Both the position numbers and the translations under genes were made by a program. DNA of 64,000 nucleotides. Source: Euwallacea fornicatus (Eukaryota > Arthropoda > Insecta > Coleoptera > Curculionidae). Location of the stretch: assembly GCF_040115645.1 (NCBI RefSeq), contig NC_089579.1, positions 1,178,001 to 1,242,000 on the forward strand. The letters run 5' to 3'. The notes beneath the pieces are model-generated. The model was not told the origin of the DNA and did no database searches. It was given only the letters and a program-made list of their open reading frames with translations. Every line of letters begins with the position of its first letter. Within the stretch, counting starts at the first letter, position 1. This document shows, in pieces, positions 47,561-60,369 of the stretch.

Positions 47561-50500
47561 CGCGGCGGAATACAGACGAGGCGTGAGATTTATTAGTAAT
47601 TAATTACCTTACAAAATTACCCTGGAAATCACCTAATCATTTTCCCTTTGTACCGCGAATGTGGCAACATAAAAACAGTCAACATCATCTTTCTACAAAT
47701 CGTACAAGTTTCTATTCAGTCATTCAAAAAACGACATTTCCAATGTTGTTCTGGAAATTCTATTACTTTTTATTGGTCATTGATAGATGTTCTGGTTGCA
47801 TGCGGGTAATACAACAATTACTTTTTCTCTCAGCTTCTCCAGCGTTCAAATCTATCCACGATTCTACTAGACAACGTTAAGTAATGGCACGACCATTCAG
47901 TAGTTTCTTTAAACGTCAGTACGGGGATTTGTTCGGTTATTTTGGATGATCTGGATCCGGAAATACAGTGAGATCATTTAAATTTCATGTCTAGCCAGAT
48001 GTGGGATTTTACACAAGAGAAATAGGAGATAAAAAGTAGGTCGTAGCTTGATAATGTGCCGCAAAATGAGGTTATATTAGGTTAGTTGGGCACCCAATTA
48101 TATACGAACGACGATCGACATATGTATGTATGGCCTTCGACAAACTTACGACTGACCACATAGGAAACTTAAATGACCTCTCGGCATCTACGTCCTCCCC
48201 TCGAAAAATTGAAGAGGTACACACTACATTGACTAAGACTTGCGCCGAATGTCACGTGAGCTGCTGCTGATCATTGCGCCTCGGCAATCATTGTTTGAAC
48301 CAATAACAATCGAGACCTTTCGTTAAATCGATCATTGCTCATACAGTGATTCACTCATTTACTTCTTGTGTCTGCACTCTCTGCCTGCTGGCCAATAATG
48401 AACTTGATGCTGAGCAGTGATTGGGGAGAATCGGACTTAAACTAAGCTCTTTTCTTGCTCCTCATAAATTAGTGACCCAATTAAGGTCGTAATTATAATA
48501 TCTTGTTGGCAGCTTATTAACATTTTTGTAGATACTCGCCCAGCTTCATTATTTCCAGATAAAAACGGGTGTTTAAAGTAGGCTTAAATCAAGTATCAAA
48601 TGTATTATGGGATCATAAGGCGAAAACTCCCTTCTTAATCAGCCTCTGGTGCAGTTTTGTCCTCTCTGCTTCTTATTTTCTCGCTTGAAATGTTGATCTG
48701 TTATGGCTAATTAGCGCGGCAAACAATGTCTGCATACTTCTGTGGCAGTTGATATCTGTTATGCTATTTGTTATTATATTTGCAGACCACACATCGTACA
48801 TTTCAACATGTTTAATCGGTGAGTTATTATGTCACCTCTCTTCTATCAGCAGGTGTTTACGACGAAGAACCAGGAACCGCACCGACCTAATTGCCAAGAA
48901 GTGATGTACATAATGGCCTTTAATACGTATCATTTCTATTCTGCAGGTATAATGCCAGCCATAACCATATTTTCCAGCTGCGTTCGTGCAGTAATAATTT
49001 CCGCGAATCTGAAGACCAAGATAGACATAAGGCATATTCGCATATCTATACGGGGAAGATACTGTTACAATGGCTTCCCGCGAACCAAGGAAACTAGCCA
49101 TACTTAGCTGTATTAGTAAATTAATTATGTATCTCATAAACCATCATGATTTAAGCTTGTAAAGTGTTTGTCAACAGTTTTAATAGTTTATTGGAATTTC
49201 TTCGGCATAACGTTTCTGTGCAATGATCAGTCGGCTGGTACACGTGCGCTCTCCAAGTTTGGCCTTTGTGCCTAATGAGACTGTCTCTGCATGAAGAAAA
49301 ATGTCATTGCTTCGCAAAAGTAGTTTTGATCTAAATTTGTGATGATGCTCGTTTTGGGCTTGACGATCGAGAGATATTGATCAGATCTGATAAAAACGGT
49401 ATTTAGGCTTCGCAATACTCGAAGGAATGTAAATCGATATGAAAAGTAGGTTTGCACTTACATAATGCCGATGCAACCGCCATCGAAAGTCCCTTTTTCA
49501 ATTGTAATTATTAAACACTCTTGACAGGTATCGGAATACCTTCGCCTTCCTAAAACAATAAAAGAGACAAGTGTTTAATAATAATTTACAAACAGAAACA
49601 ACCCGACATGTTAAAAATGACACCCGACATGGTTTGGCTCTTAACTCCTCTTATAATCGGGATGGTTAGAAATGGTCGTTTATGTTAATCATAGCTCATT
49701 AAATTAGAAAGAAAAAAAATTATTTTGTGGGTAAAATGACGCCGTGAAATTTTAAACCTTCCGTTTTTAATGACTGTCATTTTTCGGTCTGTTACCAAAG
49801 GGATTGGTGAAACAAAGGGTTCATATGTTTATTGGAAAAAGACCGCTATAAATTAACATTGATTAGGATTTTGTGTGATAATATCAGATTGTCTGTGGAA
49901 AGGGACATAAATAATGGCCAATATACCTGGCGGCCTGTCCGTAAACGAAAACAGATAACCAGCCTTGGGACCGGAAAGAACTTTCTTCTTATTTGCTCTT
50001 GCTGTCTTCAAATTGCAAGTACACTGACGACGTAATATATTAATGTCGATACCAAAACTGTCCCAAAGTTAATGGCCTTAATAGATACAGCGAAGAAGGT
50101 TAGTACATTTCAACGTGGTCCGTTTCGAAACATTTGATGAAAGCTGAAAATCCATTTGTCTTGAAAAAGCGCGTGCAGCTCTCGAGGGGTGCTTTTTTCA
50201 TTATTTTTTGTGGCTTTCAAGTACCTTCGCGTACGCCCTTTAACCGGCTATGATTCGTACACCCATATTTAAGGAGCTGATTCTCTGGATAAGACGTCAT
50301 GTAAAAGTAATGAAAAATGGCTCGTCTCCGAGGTGGAGAGCGTTGAAAGAACGATTCAAAGTCCAAAAATCGGCAAAAAGAACAAAAAAAATATATTCCT
50401 TCGCATTTTCAAAACGGCATAAAACACATTTTGCTGAACCTTGCTGTGCCTACACAGTAATCTAAACGGTACATTTCCCTTCTATAAAAAAATGCGACAT

Positions 50501-52672
50501 TCATAAGTATGCGTAAGAGTTACCACGTAAATTCTTACAGGGGAATTGGGAGCACGTCACTGGTATTTTCCAAAACGGGCACAATTTTTTCAATTACTCA
50601 TTCAAAATACATCAGAAATGTCTCTTATGTTTTTTTTTTTATATTATAAGTCGTTTTTCAGAGAAAAAAATGTTTAAAATCTATGCTAAAAAAAAACAAA
50701 TTTGTTAAAGAATTGGCCATGCGAAATAAATGAAGTATTCCCCGGTCATTTTTCAAAATTCCGTGATGCTTTTAACCGCCGCTCGCGATTTTAGCTGTTT
50801 TTCAGTTAACATCCTGTATCTCGGAACGAATCGTTTTAGAAAATACATTTACACAACATTTTCGTTTTAGAACAATCCGGAGGATCAGCCCTTATAAACA
50901 TCGGAACGCCCTTAAGGGTCATCCTGTATACAGAGAGGCGTCTGACCATCTTTATAATGGTTCTGCAAATATATAACAAGAGAAGGAGCATAAAAAAATA
51001 ATGAACTTTTCAGCGTATTAAATTGAAAAATTTTGCAAAAAAAAACGTGGAAGCGGACTTCTGTAATTAAACCGAACGAAAAGGACAACCGATTCTAACT
51101 AATTTGGACAGAAAACAGAATCGCCCTTTACCTCCCTTCCACTAGTGGCGAGAATGACTAACCCTACGTATTTAATTTTTAACAGTTCCGCATTTGTTTA
51201 CGGTTATTAAAATTTAAAAAAAGTTGATGACGGTGGTGAAGAGCCGAAACGCCGCATCTTCGAAAAACGATTTCCGTGTTGTAGCGCGGGAAAAATTGCC
51301 TTGGGGAGCGCCCGCCGCTTCCATGTTTCCATGCAACTTAAGACGGAAAACGGCCATTTTCGTTTTTTTTCGGATGTTTTCGAAAGCAAACGGATTTTCA
51401 AAGAATTAAAAGGCGAAGTGCTGCTCTCGTTAAGACACAACTTAACCGGCTCCGTGTCGCCTCCGGTTTCCGAGATTCCCACGTCGAGAGCCGAACTTGG
51501 GACACCCTGTACCCACAGCGCACCCGTTTAGCACGGTTTTAATTTTCTTAATTTGAAAGCGGGGCAAAAAACTTCTAGAGAGGTCCAGTCATATCCTGGC
51601 CCTTTAGGGTCATAAGAGGTATCGGAACCTTTCCCCAATTTTCTGCAAGAGCAATTATTTGTTCCTCGTGAACGTATGGGGAATAATAATAATAATAATG
51701 ATTGTACGGTCGTAATCGGCTAGTAACGATTATGTATCTGTTCTTCGAAGCACGAGAACAAGGAATAATGATAGCAGTGATTAAATAGTGGGGTGTCTTA
51801 GATAAATGAGTGACAGGCCGAACCGAATATGTCAGTTCCCAGTGGTGTATTTATATAATGATAGACCGGGAACAACACGAGAGCGCTCGTTTACTTGGAC
51901 GGGGTCATAACCTGATCCCCCGACTTCGTACAATCACCCATCTTTTTACTTAAACTGGACCCTCATGAGAATGGGGCAATTAGATCTTCTGCGTGAAAGA
52001 GAGAATGCCATTTTGCCTAATTTCGCTTATGCAGTGCCGCACTCAGATCCGCGGGGGTTGCACTGCAGAAACGAGCAAAAACGGCTAAGTAACCGTTCTA
52101 GTGCGCACATATTATTAAAATTAGCTCTCGTATCCGCATTAGCACGATTTCTTCGTGCATATAAATTTAAAGGCGACACGAAATGTCACTTTATGTCTTT
52201 TACTCTAATGACGCAATAATTATACGATTTCCATTGTTTCCCGATGGAAAACGCCGCAAAACACCTGCTTATTATTATTTCTATCAAAGCTTAAGCTCCC
52301 ACGCATGTAAGGTGATACACTTGGACGATTTCTGTACTAGTCCGGGGTGTATGTGTTATACGGTCGTATGCGTTGGCTTTTTAAGTGGAAAAATGTGTTT
52401 CATGTGCGAAATACATAAATGCGGCACAAAAATCATGCGCTCCGATCCGAAGCAGCGCGCAAACCGATCCTCAAAAGGTATGAAAGAGACATAATCCCCG
52501 GGCCCAAAACGTCCTAAGCCGCACGAGAAAAATCAAAAACACCGCCACTTTGCCACCCATTCAAAGACCTCGAGGATTATATTTTTCCAGGTATCTCTGA
52601 AAAAGCTCGCGCATGATTGAGTTAAACACCCTCTCTATCTACATGTGACACAATCAACGCAGTCTCACATTA
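47561..52672. other. Long non-coding stretch
   Basis: 47.6-50.0 kb is fairly non-repetitive; mirrored open frames at 48829-49137 have no family. 50.8-50.93 kb carries CATCCTGTATCTCGGAACG and a second CATCCTGTATAC 110 bp later, insect repeat-end motifs. 51.2-51.53 kb is more GC-rich and ends in GACACCCTGTACCC (51501), another such end. (AAT)n lies at 51682-51699. The 52183-52494 frame is unrecognised. No exon called. Confidence 0.4.
51682..51699. repeat. (AAT)n microsatellite
   Basis: Six AAT units. Confidence 0.85.
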
Positions 52673-53394
52673 TACAGGGTGTCCCGCAAGTGTTTCGTTA
52701 TATTTCGGTGGGTAACAGTGCATTGAAAAATAATATGTCTCCCTATATAAACCATATTCCAATAATGCTTCATTAAGAAGATACAGGGTGTTAAACTTAA
52801 AACACACCTGGAATATTTCAACGTATCAGAGTATCAATGAACGGGCGAGCTCAATTATGTATTGAACAAAATGGCCACCAATTTGAACAATTTCTATGAT
52901 GTTATAGCAAATAAATAATATTTAAAACAAACTTAATATTATTAAGACCATTTAGAGAATATCGTGCATATAGACGGTATTCAATTCTTTACTGGCAAAC
53001 GATACGTCGGACGAAAAAGAGTCAAGTGAGCATTTTTCTTCTAAATGAAATTAAACTTCTAAAAATAATTTTTATTGTGATGAAAAGCAGTGGCGCACCG
53101 TGTTTTTCTTTAAAAATGTGCCGAGAGGTGTCCGTACGCACGTCACTGGTGAAACGAAAAATAGCCCTTTTGCATAAATAAATGCGTCTACATTAACTCC
53201 CAAAACATGCCAAATTTCACTTACATATCTCAAACGGTTTTGAATATAAAAGTTAGATTTTTTAAGTAAAGTTTAACACCCTGTATCTTCTTAATGAAGC
53301 ATTATTGGAATGTGGTTTATATAGGGAGTCATATTATTTTTCAACGCACTATTACCCACCGAAATATAATGAAACACTTGTGGGACACCCTGTA
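52673..53394. repeat. ACAGGGTG long-TIR element, 722 bp
   Basis: Near-perfect terminal inverted repeats of about 125 bp (52673-52797 and 53270-53394). The outer end is TACAGGGTGTCCCGCAAGTG and the inner edge of each arm carries a second TACAGGGTGTTAAAC, so each arm is itself bracketed by the end motif 108 bp apart. TA lies on both flanks, as for Tc1/mariner-type insertion. The interior (52798-53269) is AT-rich, without transposase, and contains CAGTGGCGCACC at 53088 with a mirrored TGCGCA-like/CACTGG segment near 53150, perhaps a smaller nested palindrome. High arm identity suggests it is the youngest element here. Confidence 0.85.
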
Positions 53395-54229
53395 TATTTC
53401 TATTTATATTTCGCCGCATGATCGATAGAAATAAATTTCAGGTTAAACAAAAGTGAAATTAAAGTCGAGTTTTATTTATGAACTTTGAGATTAATTAGCC
53501 CCGCAGATAGACGTCTATAAAGTCCGTAATCAATGTCAATCAAGTCTTGGCTTTACTGACAAGCTCTGTATATGTTACGTCGATACTGACATTTATCACG
53601 GGCAAAAATGTATAGGGTATTTCTTATCCACCCTCCCTGCTCGTAATCATTTTTTAAATTGAAAAATCTGTTGTGATATATTGACACACCGACGTTTTGC
53701 TTCTCTGCCCTTTGTCTGTGTTTTAAATATTCGTTGTGCGATTTTGGCGTTTCTGCACCAATTTGGTTATTCGCACGATTTGGTCACGGCAGCGTCGGAG
53801 TTCGGGCGAAACTCGGGTGAAAAACCGCGTTAGTGACGTAAGGCACGGCGCGGTCAGTGCGGATCGTTTTTTGTTAAATTTCAATTTTCACCGATTTGTC
53901 ACTTACGCCGTGTGACCCCGTTTGAGACCTAAACGCCCCTCTAACTTTTGCGTTTTCAATTCGATTTCGAAGAATCACGACTCAAAAAAAGAGAGAATTA
54001 AAAGCTCTATTTATGCAGAAAAAATCGTTTTCTAATTTATCCGACCAAGACCTGCTGAAACTTGATTTGTATGTTAAAAATACGAAAAAAACTTTGTATT
54101 TTTTTTTTTTTTTTAATAAGCTCGCAGCGAATTCAGCATCAGTCAAAATGAACACGTACCAAATTTCACTAAAAAAATAACAAATATTACCCATTTCAGA
54201 GAAACTTATTTTGGCTTCGAACACCATTA
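53395..54229. other. Non-coding spacer
   Basis: AT-rich; 53.75-53.95 kb is somewhat richer in CpG. The minus-strand frame 53982-54254 has poly-Lys from an A/T run and no family. Nothing else seen. Confidence 0.4.
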
Positions 54230-54670
54230 TTTTACCAACGTGGCATAAAAACAAATAAAAAATAAGGTAAACAAACTAATGACATAAATCTCGAAAATTT
54301 CCACTACCCCATCTTGTAAACCAACGCACTTATTGTTTATTTTTAAAATGTTCCTTTGGACATTTGTCAATTGTTGCGGAGTTGTTACGGGAGTTGGAAG
54401 ATCCTCGATGTCATTTAGAGCAGGATTCATAAGCTTTATTTTTTATCGTGCGCGACAAAAAAAAATCTAAGGGGGTAAGATCAGGCAGTCTAGGAGGCCG
54501 CTCGATTAATAAACTATTGCGGCCGAAATTCAAATGTCTCACACAAGTGGATTTACAAACGGGACTGTCACCTAACTGAAAGAAGCTCCTCAAATAGGGG
54601 AGTGGCAAATCGTCCAAAGCCTTGCCGGAGGAATTCTAGAAAATTTGGACCGTTCAGATCTTCACCAAAA
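54230..54670 (-). pseudogene. DD34E mariner-related transposase relic, copy 3
   Basis: Minus-strand pieces in order: LNGPNFLEFLRQ (the NGxxYLEFLR motif), then PLFEELLSVR, ERPPRLPDLTPLDFFLSRTI (catalytic WPPRSPDLTPLDFFLWG motif with W to R; the D of LDFF retained), KNKAYES, and ALNDIEDLPTPVTTPQQLTN with a helical tail to KCVGLQDGVVE. A frameshift near 54425 separates the last two. The N-terminal two thirds are missing. Same family as the copies at 25.8 and 38.4 kb. Confidence 0.7.
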
Positions 54671-55935
54671 AATAATAATTTGACGTTTATCATTTATTTT
54701 TATATTTATCGTGTTCGATTTGATTCATTTGAATTTGTTTTTATGGCTACTTTGATAAAATAATGCTGATCGCAACTATCAAATAAACTTCACTGAAATG
54801 GTTAATAATTGTTATTTTTTATGAAATTTCGTGCACATTCTTTTGGGCCGAATACTGAATTAAATGCGTGCTTGTTTAAAAAAAATACCCACATTTTTTT
54901 TTTCGATTTTTCACATATAAAACACGTTACAGCGGGCTCTGGTCGGATGAGTTAAAAAACAATTTTTACTGCCTAAATAGAATTTTTCACTCTCCATATT
55001 TTGAGCCTTCTTTGAAACTCAGATGTAAACGTCAAAACTGCAAGGGTGTTCCCACCTTAAGAAAAACGTCACATGGTATGGCATGAGCACATGTTTTTTT
55101 TATATCGATGATATTCTGGGCCATTACTATTTAATTGAAATGAGCGAAAATGTGATATTTTCAGCATCAAATTTAATACTATAGGAAATTCTAAAAAAGT
55201 TAACTGCTCTGCGTTCGCCCCGAATATTGGACAACTGTGGACACGCCGGGTTAAAATGCTTTGACGCTATATATCATAGGTCAAGGCGAGCACAATTAGT
55301 AATAATTCAGCTACAAATTGCTTTGTACCGCATTAAAAAATCGGGTTTCGCTTACAAATTGCACACTTTTGAACAAATCGAAAACTTTTTTTTTTTTATT
55401 GAAAGGTAAAAGCTTAAAAAGTTGGAGAAATAAGTCAGAAAATGGGGTAACATACACTTAATAATTTTATTGCGCACAAAGCTATAATGCAAAATATAAA
55501 TCGTTAATTTCAGCTTTGCAAATTAATAAGCATTATTAATTTTCGTTAAAATATCTCTCATATTCGTATCGCTTCTCTTTTAAACCTCTCTTACAACCAC
55601 CGCCTACCCATTGCGCACGACTAATTCATTAAATCCATTGTCGATGATCAATGTAAAATCGAAAGTCTCATTTGCAGAAAGTACGCAAGTTACTGTCGTC
55701 ATCAACATCATCAGAACTATACTAGATGAATTTCTTCATTCTGATTTTTCTCTGGTTTTTGTTCGGTCTGACTGCTTCCCTCTAATTAACTTCCGCTTCC
55801 GTTGCTAAGTATTCCTTTTTCTTTTCTGCATTTGACCAAAGATTTGATATGACTGCAGATTAACCTGCACTAGTCTCAGTGGATAGTCTGTCTGTGCTCC
55901 ATGTATAAATATTTCCGAGGTACAAGCAGACGAGG

Positions 55936-55966
<31 letters not shown>

Positions 55967-56479
55967 TTAAATCCATGTTTTTTTTTAACCATAAACTTTA
56001 ACAAAAATTTCTATATATACCAAAAATGATAATTTAAAACGGAATATTTCAGTAAAAAACGAGACATTTTAATTAGGACTTCGAACTTGTACCCAAACCT
56101 TTGTTGAAGCGTAATTTAGCTAAGTTATTCGGACAGGGAAAACCTATAAATAATACACTGCATTCATGTCGTTCGATTGAAATCACCATTAAGGCGATTT
56201 TTACTTATTAACTAATACATTTTTATTTTTATTACAATAGGGGTAACGCGGGAAAGCACCTACCCTGTTCACCCACTTACCCTACTGCATCTTAGTTCAA
56301 ATCGTGCTTTGGAAGCTGTGAAATGCTTGAAAAACTATTTAATTATAAATTGTTTATTGCTAATTTCATGACGGGTGAATGCTGAAAGCTGCACAACCAC
56401 TCAATTTACTGTGGCTTGGAAATTTTCTTCATTTCTTAGTTATTCGGTTTTTAAGTAATTTTTCAGAAAATGGGCTGTG
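54671..56479. other. Non-coding stretch
   Basis: Very AT-rich. A(27) at 55940-55966. Frames at 55227-55409 and 55611-55808 have no family resemblance. Nothing else seen. Confidence 0.4.
55940..55966. repeat. Homopolymer A(27)
   Basis: Uninterrupted A run; could be a retroposon tail, but no body is recognised upstream. Confidence 0.85.
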
Positions 56480-57330
56480 TGGTATTTAGTTAATTCAAAT
56501 TACTTTAGGTTTGCTCGGTTAGTTTTCAATGCTCAGAATATTTTCGGGAAAGTTTCTAAGACCTTAAATATTTGAACTTGATAATCAGATTAGTTCCAGT
56601 TTGTTCAGGTTGGATTTCCGAATCCAGAGTCATGTCGAATCCTTCTAAAACTTCGATTATTTCAATTCACCAAAGTCAGGTTAGTTGAGATTTAGTACAT
56701 TTTTTTATCTGGTTTTTTCATTTGTTAAAAAAAAATTGACCGTTTTGCATTGAAAATTCAAAAAATTAGTTCTGATTAGTTCAAATGGAAGAACTTAGAG
56801 TGGTTCGAAAAAACTTTGAGTTTTCTATCTTACTAAAATCAAATTAATTCAAGCATGGCCGATTAATTTTCCCGATTGACAGGAATATTTTAGTCAATCT
56901 GCCTCAGATGTACCTTTAAAAGCTCCCTTAAAATGTTTAAGACCCTTAAATTCCCATTTGAAGCAAGTTTTATTCAATTATAACTCAGAACTTAAAGCTC
57001 GCTTTAAAGATCAATTCTAATTAATCCAACTCAAGTGATGTGAATTAACGCGAATTGGCCTTGAGAGAATGTGCAATTTCAAAAAGTCATTAAAGTCCGT
57101 TAAAGAGGGTATTTCGAAAATTCCGTTTTTCTAGTCTGCGCAGAGATTACTGATAATAAATCTTCAAAATCATCCCTAAGGTCTATTAGAACCAGTTTAC
57201 ATCTGTCTAGTTTAAAGCTCCCTTTTAAGAAGTAAATATACTATTCATCTGTGTAAATTGAAACTAACTGTATATCAGGACTCTCAGAATATTCTTTAAA
57301 ATCAGTTAAAGACAGGTTACCTAAGTTATG
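56480..57330. repeat. Degenerate tandem array, ~95 bp period
   Basis: Words of the form CAGATTAGTTCAAnTTnGTTCAGG recur near 56487, 56586, 56677 and 56772 (intervals about 99, 91 and 95 bp) and less regularly at 56840, 56967, 57017 and 57182. AAAGCTCCCTT-type words recur between them. Similar words occur at 60.5-61.0 kb in the other orientation and near 16150 and 19936. Confidence 0.45.
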
Positions 57331-58059
57331 GACTAAAATCCCCATTTCAGCAGGACCCGCCTTTCTTTGCTATGGAGATTTATTAATACGAACTTAACGC
57401 TACATATTTATATATTTACCGGAGACCGTTGGTGTTACAGGTATTGGTTGATTACTGAACATACGTAATGCCCAGCTTCATGCATCCTTCACTATAATTC
57501 ATCGAAATAGTGAAGAAATTAGTCATTGCCATAGGCCACAGAAAAAAGCAATAAAATAATGTCTAGACGCCTGATAAACCGGCCAGTGGTCCAATATGTT
57601 GAAAATCTTGAAATATCTTATTAATCGTATACTCCGATGTGCTTTAAAAGAAGTTATTCTTCAAGCACGGCAAAATGTACTAAAACATGTGTTAAAAGAA
57701 AATAAAAGAATATGGAGTGTGGATGATTTTATTGATACGATAAAAGCGCGCCTTATCATCTAAGCTAGCAATGACAGTAGCAGCAATGATATATCTGAAT
57801 TCGATACCGTTGATTCTGATCAAATCTGATAAATTAGCCCGAGTAAGTAAATGAAATAATTATTTATAAATATATAGTTAATCTGGTTTTAATTTTGACA
57901 ATTCAGCAACATTTTGACCCACAGTAATCGCAATGCATATTTATTTCCGATTCATTTTTTGTGTGACCTTCCGTGATGACTAATTTCTTCGACATTTAGA
58001 TGAACCATGTATAGGCAATATGCATTCAATTTCTATCTGCTTCTTTACCCTGGATGACC
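57331..58059. other. Non-coding spacer with an ORF-like fragment
   Basis: On the plus strand about 57603-57769 is open for over 50 codons and continues after a stop with ASNDSSSNDISEFDTVDSD, an acidic tail reminiscent of transposase termini. No motif identifies the family, so it is not called as a gene. Confidence 0.3.
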
Positions 58060-58249
58060 TCAGAAGCACTAGGACACATTCCTTGAAGGAGGCGGATGGT
58101 ATCTTTTCCACAGTTTTTTCTTGCGACAATACTCCATCCTCAAGGATCGTCGTTCTGTGGCTGCACCATTCCCTTCGACGCCCTTCCGGCCCTTTTTGCC
58201 ATTTAATAATTTGATGGTCGTGCTTGGATGAAAAATACCTATTTTCATG

Positions 58250-58440
58250 TAATTCCCCTTTTCAATTCTAAGTTCTCTCGACATCTTGAACCGAATGCAG
58301 CGGGACATTTATTGTTTAGAACTCTCACAGTTATGACAATGAACGTATGAAGAATGCGCGAATGGTCTCTGGACAGAGCCAACATAGATTTTTCAAACCT
58401 GGTCAGATATGGTCTGAACATCCTGTGTTCTGTCATTGTT
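58250..58440 (-). pseudogene. Probable C-terminal part of R1-like ORF2
   Basis: Frame MTEHRMFRPYLTRFEKSM continuing to HTFIVITVRVLNNK resembles the segment after the C-terminal zinc knuckle (D-T-xEHTLF-xCPRW..R, then W..V..F...I....K). The Cys of the knuckle and of CPRW are lost. The call rests mainly on position and spacing relative to the RT relic. Confidence 0.4.
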
Positions 58441-58842
58441 AGTGTCAGACTGAAACGTACGTTATTTCATTTGAAATTATAATTTTTTTTAATGTTTTTT
58501 TCAACTTTCCTCCATTGTTCATATCGAGATTGTTGTCAGGGTGATGGTTCTGTCTGTTCTTGCTAATAACCCTTGTTGAATTCACATTTCTGTACTTGTC
58601 TCCAAAGCCATAGCTGCGTAGAGTGTACAGGGGGTCGTTAATGTCATGCAAACGTTTCAGGATGTGATTTATCAGTTTTGTGAAGAAAACTTCACATGAA
58701 CGTACGTCTGCAACGGCCTAAATTTGCAGCTATAGGATGTTGACATTTTTTTTTCAATTTGCCAATTTGCCTGAACGTACTTAGATACTACTTGTGTTTA
58801 AACCTCGTATTTTGATAAGAAAAGTAATTCAATTGCTCACTA

Positions 58843-59222
58843 AGTGGCGCCCCTGCATACATCCCGTCCGATATTATTTACGAAAAAAATGGTACGCCAC
58901 TGACATTTTTTGACGGGAATATTTTCCGATCAGGCTGGTCAATTCTACATAAAAAAGGTATCTTGCGGTTTTTGTTGTTAGACGCGTCGTTCTGGATTAA
59001 AACAATAAAAAACGTCCCGATTAATTTGTTTAGTTTAAGAATTTATTATAATTTATTATTTTGCATTAAATATTATATATTTTATAGTCTATTATAAAAG
59101 ACCCTCTTCCCGTAGAACTGACCAGCCTAATCAGAAAAAATATTCCCGCCAAAAAAATATCAGGTGCGTACCATTTTTTTCGTATATAATATCGAAAGAT
59201 ATGTATGGAGGAACGCCGCTGG
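58843..59222. repeat. Foldback element, family D, 380 bp
   Basis: Arms 58843-58948 and 59110-59222 are inverted copies: AGTGGCGCCCCTGCATACAT / AGCGGCGTTCCTCCATACAT, then CGAAAAAAATGGTACGC and GGCTGGTCAATTCTAC / GGCTGGTCAGTTCTAC. The centre is very AT-rich. The start AGTGGCG matches the CAGTGGCG words found elsewhere in the window. It interrupts the R1-like remnant. Confidence 0.75.
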
Positions 59223-59408
59223 TTAACCAATAAAAATTTTTTTTGTTAAAAAACGAGTTACTATTTCCCATTAACACACACCAGAAAAGAAAAATTTCAA
59301 TGCCCTTCAAGTACGAATATGGGCCGTTATCAGACATACGTTTACAAGAACTTTTCTTCATAAAATGACCCGAGGAACAACACCCTGAAATATTGGCACG
59401 ACATTAAA

Positions 59409-60369
59409 GAACACCCTATATAACATAGATGACGTGCCTGCAGCAATAATCACTCTCTTTGTTATCCGGTTTGGTCCTGCAATATTTGGCATCAGCCTCG
59501 AAAGTTTGTTGTGACATTCGCCCGTTTGTTTATTCTCCGAACATGTTCAGCAGGGTGAATATGTAGACTTCAATGAAACTTTCTTTCTTGCAACAAATGG
59601 TACGAGCTCGATCTTGTATGGAGCGATCTTAACCATCATGTTCTCCATTTTTTCGATTACTTTTCTTAATGAGTACTGTGCTCCGTTTTCCAACTCTGAT
59701 TTTAGGAACGTTATTGTGACGATCGTTAGGTCATTTGCAATTGCCACCAGTTGAACTTAACTTTCATTTCGTCACTGGCACTTCGTTGTAGAAGACGTTT
59801 CGCAGGATCGGGTTTCTTAGATGGCACTTTGCGGAACTCCTTGTCATATTCAGCAAGTATTTTTCTACTTTTCAGGTATGATTGTATGACGCTGTCTAGG
59901 TAGCAACCAAGTAACCACTCATAATCTGCCTGTCTACTGCTGCCGGGGCTCTAGAGCAGGGTGCTGAGTTGAGGGCATTCTTTATGTCTAGTCATAGAGG
60001 TCCTTTTGTCGAGCGAGAGCCTTTTGTCTTATCTGGCGTACTTAAAACTTTCTTGATTGCATAAAATTTTTCCTTTTACCCATTTTCCAAAGTCGTTTTC
60101 ATGAATCACATTTCTGTCGTGCATTTCCTCTCCAAATAAAATTTTATTAGAGTTTACAGAACTTTTTCTGTGCTGCTCGAGAAACAGATTGGCCCTCATA
60201 GGTTTTCTCGTTGGCAATTCCCCCCCACTCTTTGGTTTTTCATCAGAACGCGGACGATTTTCTTCACTATAAAAGGTGGGATTCCATCTGGATCGGGTAC
60301 TTTTTTAACATTCATTCATTTTCCTGTTTTCTGTACCTCGTTTTTTTCAAATAAATTGACAATTTCTGC
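59409..60369 (-). pseudogene. Reverse transcriptase relic, R1/Jockey group
   Basis: Minus-strand fragments in RT order: AEIVNLFEKNEV, PDPDGIPPFIVKKIVRVL (GPDGIP motif), then frame-shifted sequence, LDIKNALNSAPCSRA (the D-I-KNAFNS motif with the first catalytic Asp), ANDLTIVTITFLKSELENGA (FADD box changed to A-N-D, so catalytic residues are lost), IEKMENMMVKIAPYKIELV (LKLAPxKTE motif) and HNKLSRLMPNIAGPNRITKR (LSRLMPNIGGP, a signature of the R1 clade). Stops and shifts lie between pieces. The 66-codon open stretch 59747-59547 is the best kept part. Confidence 0.7.
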
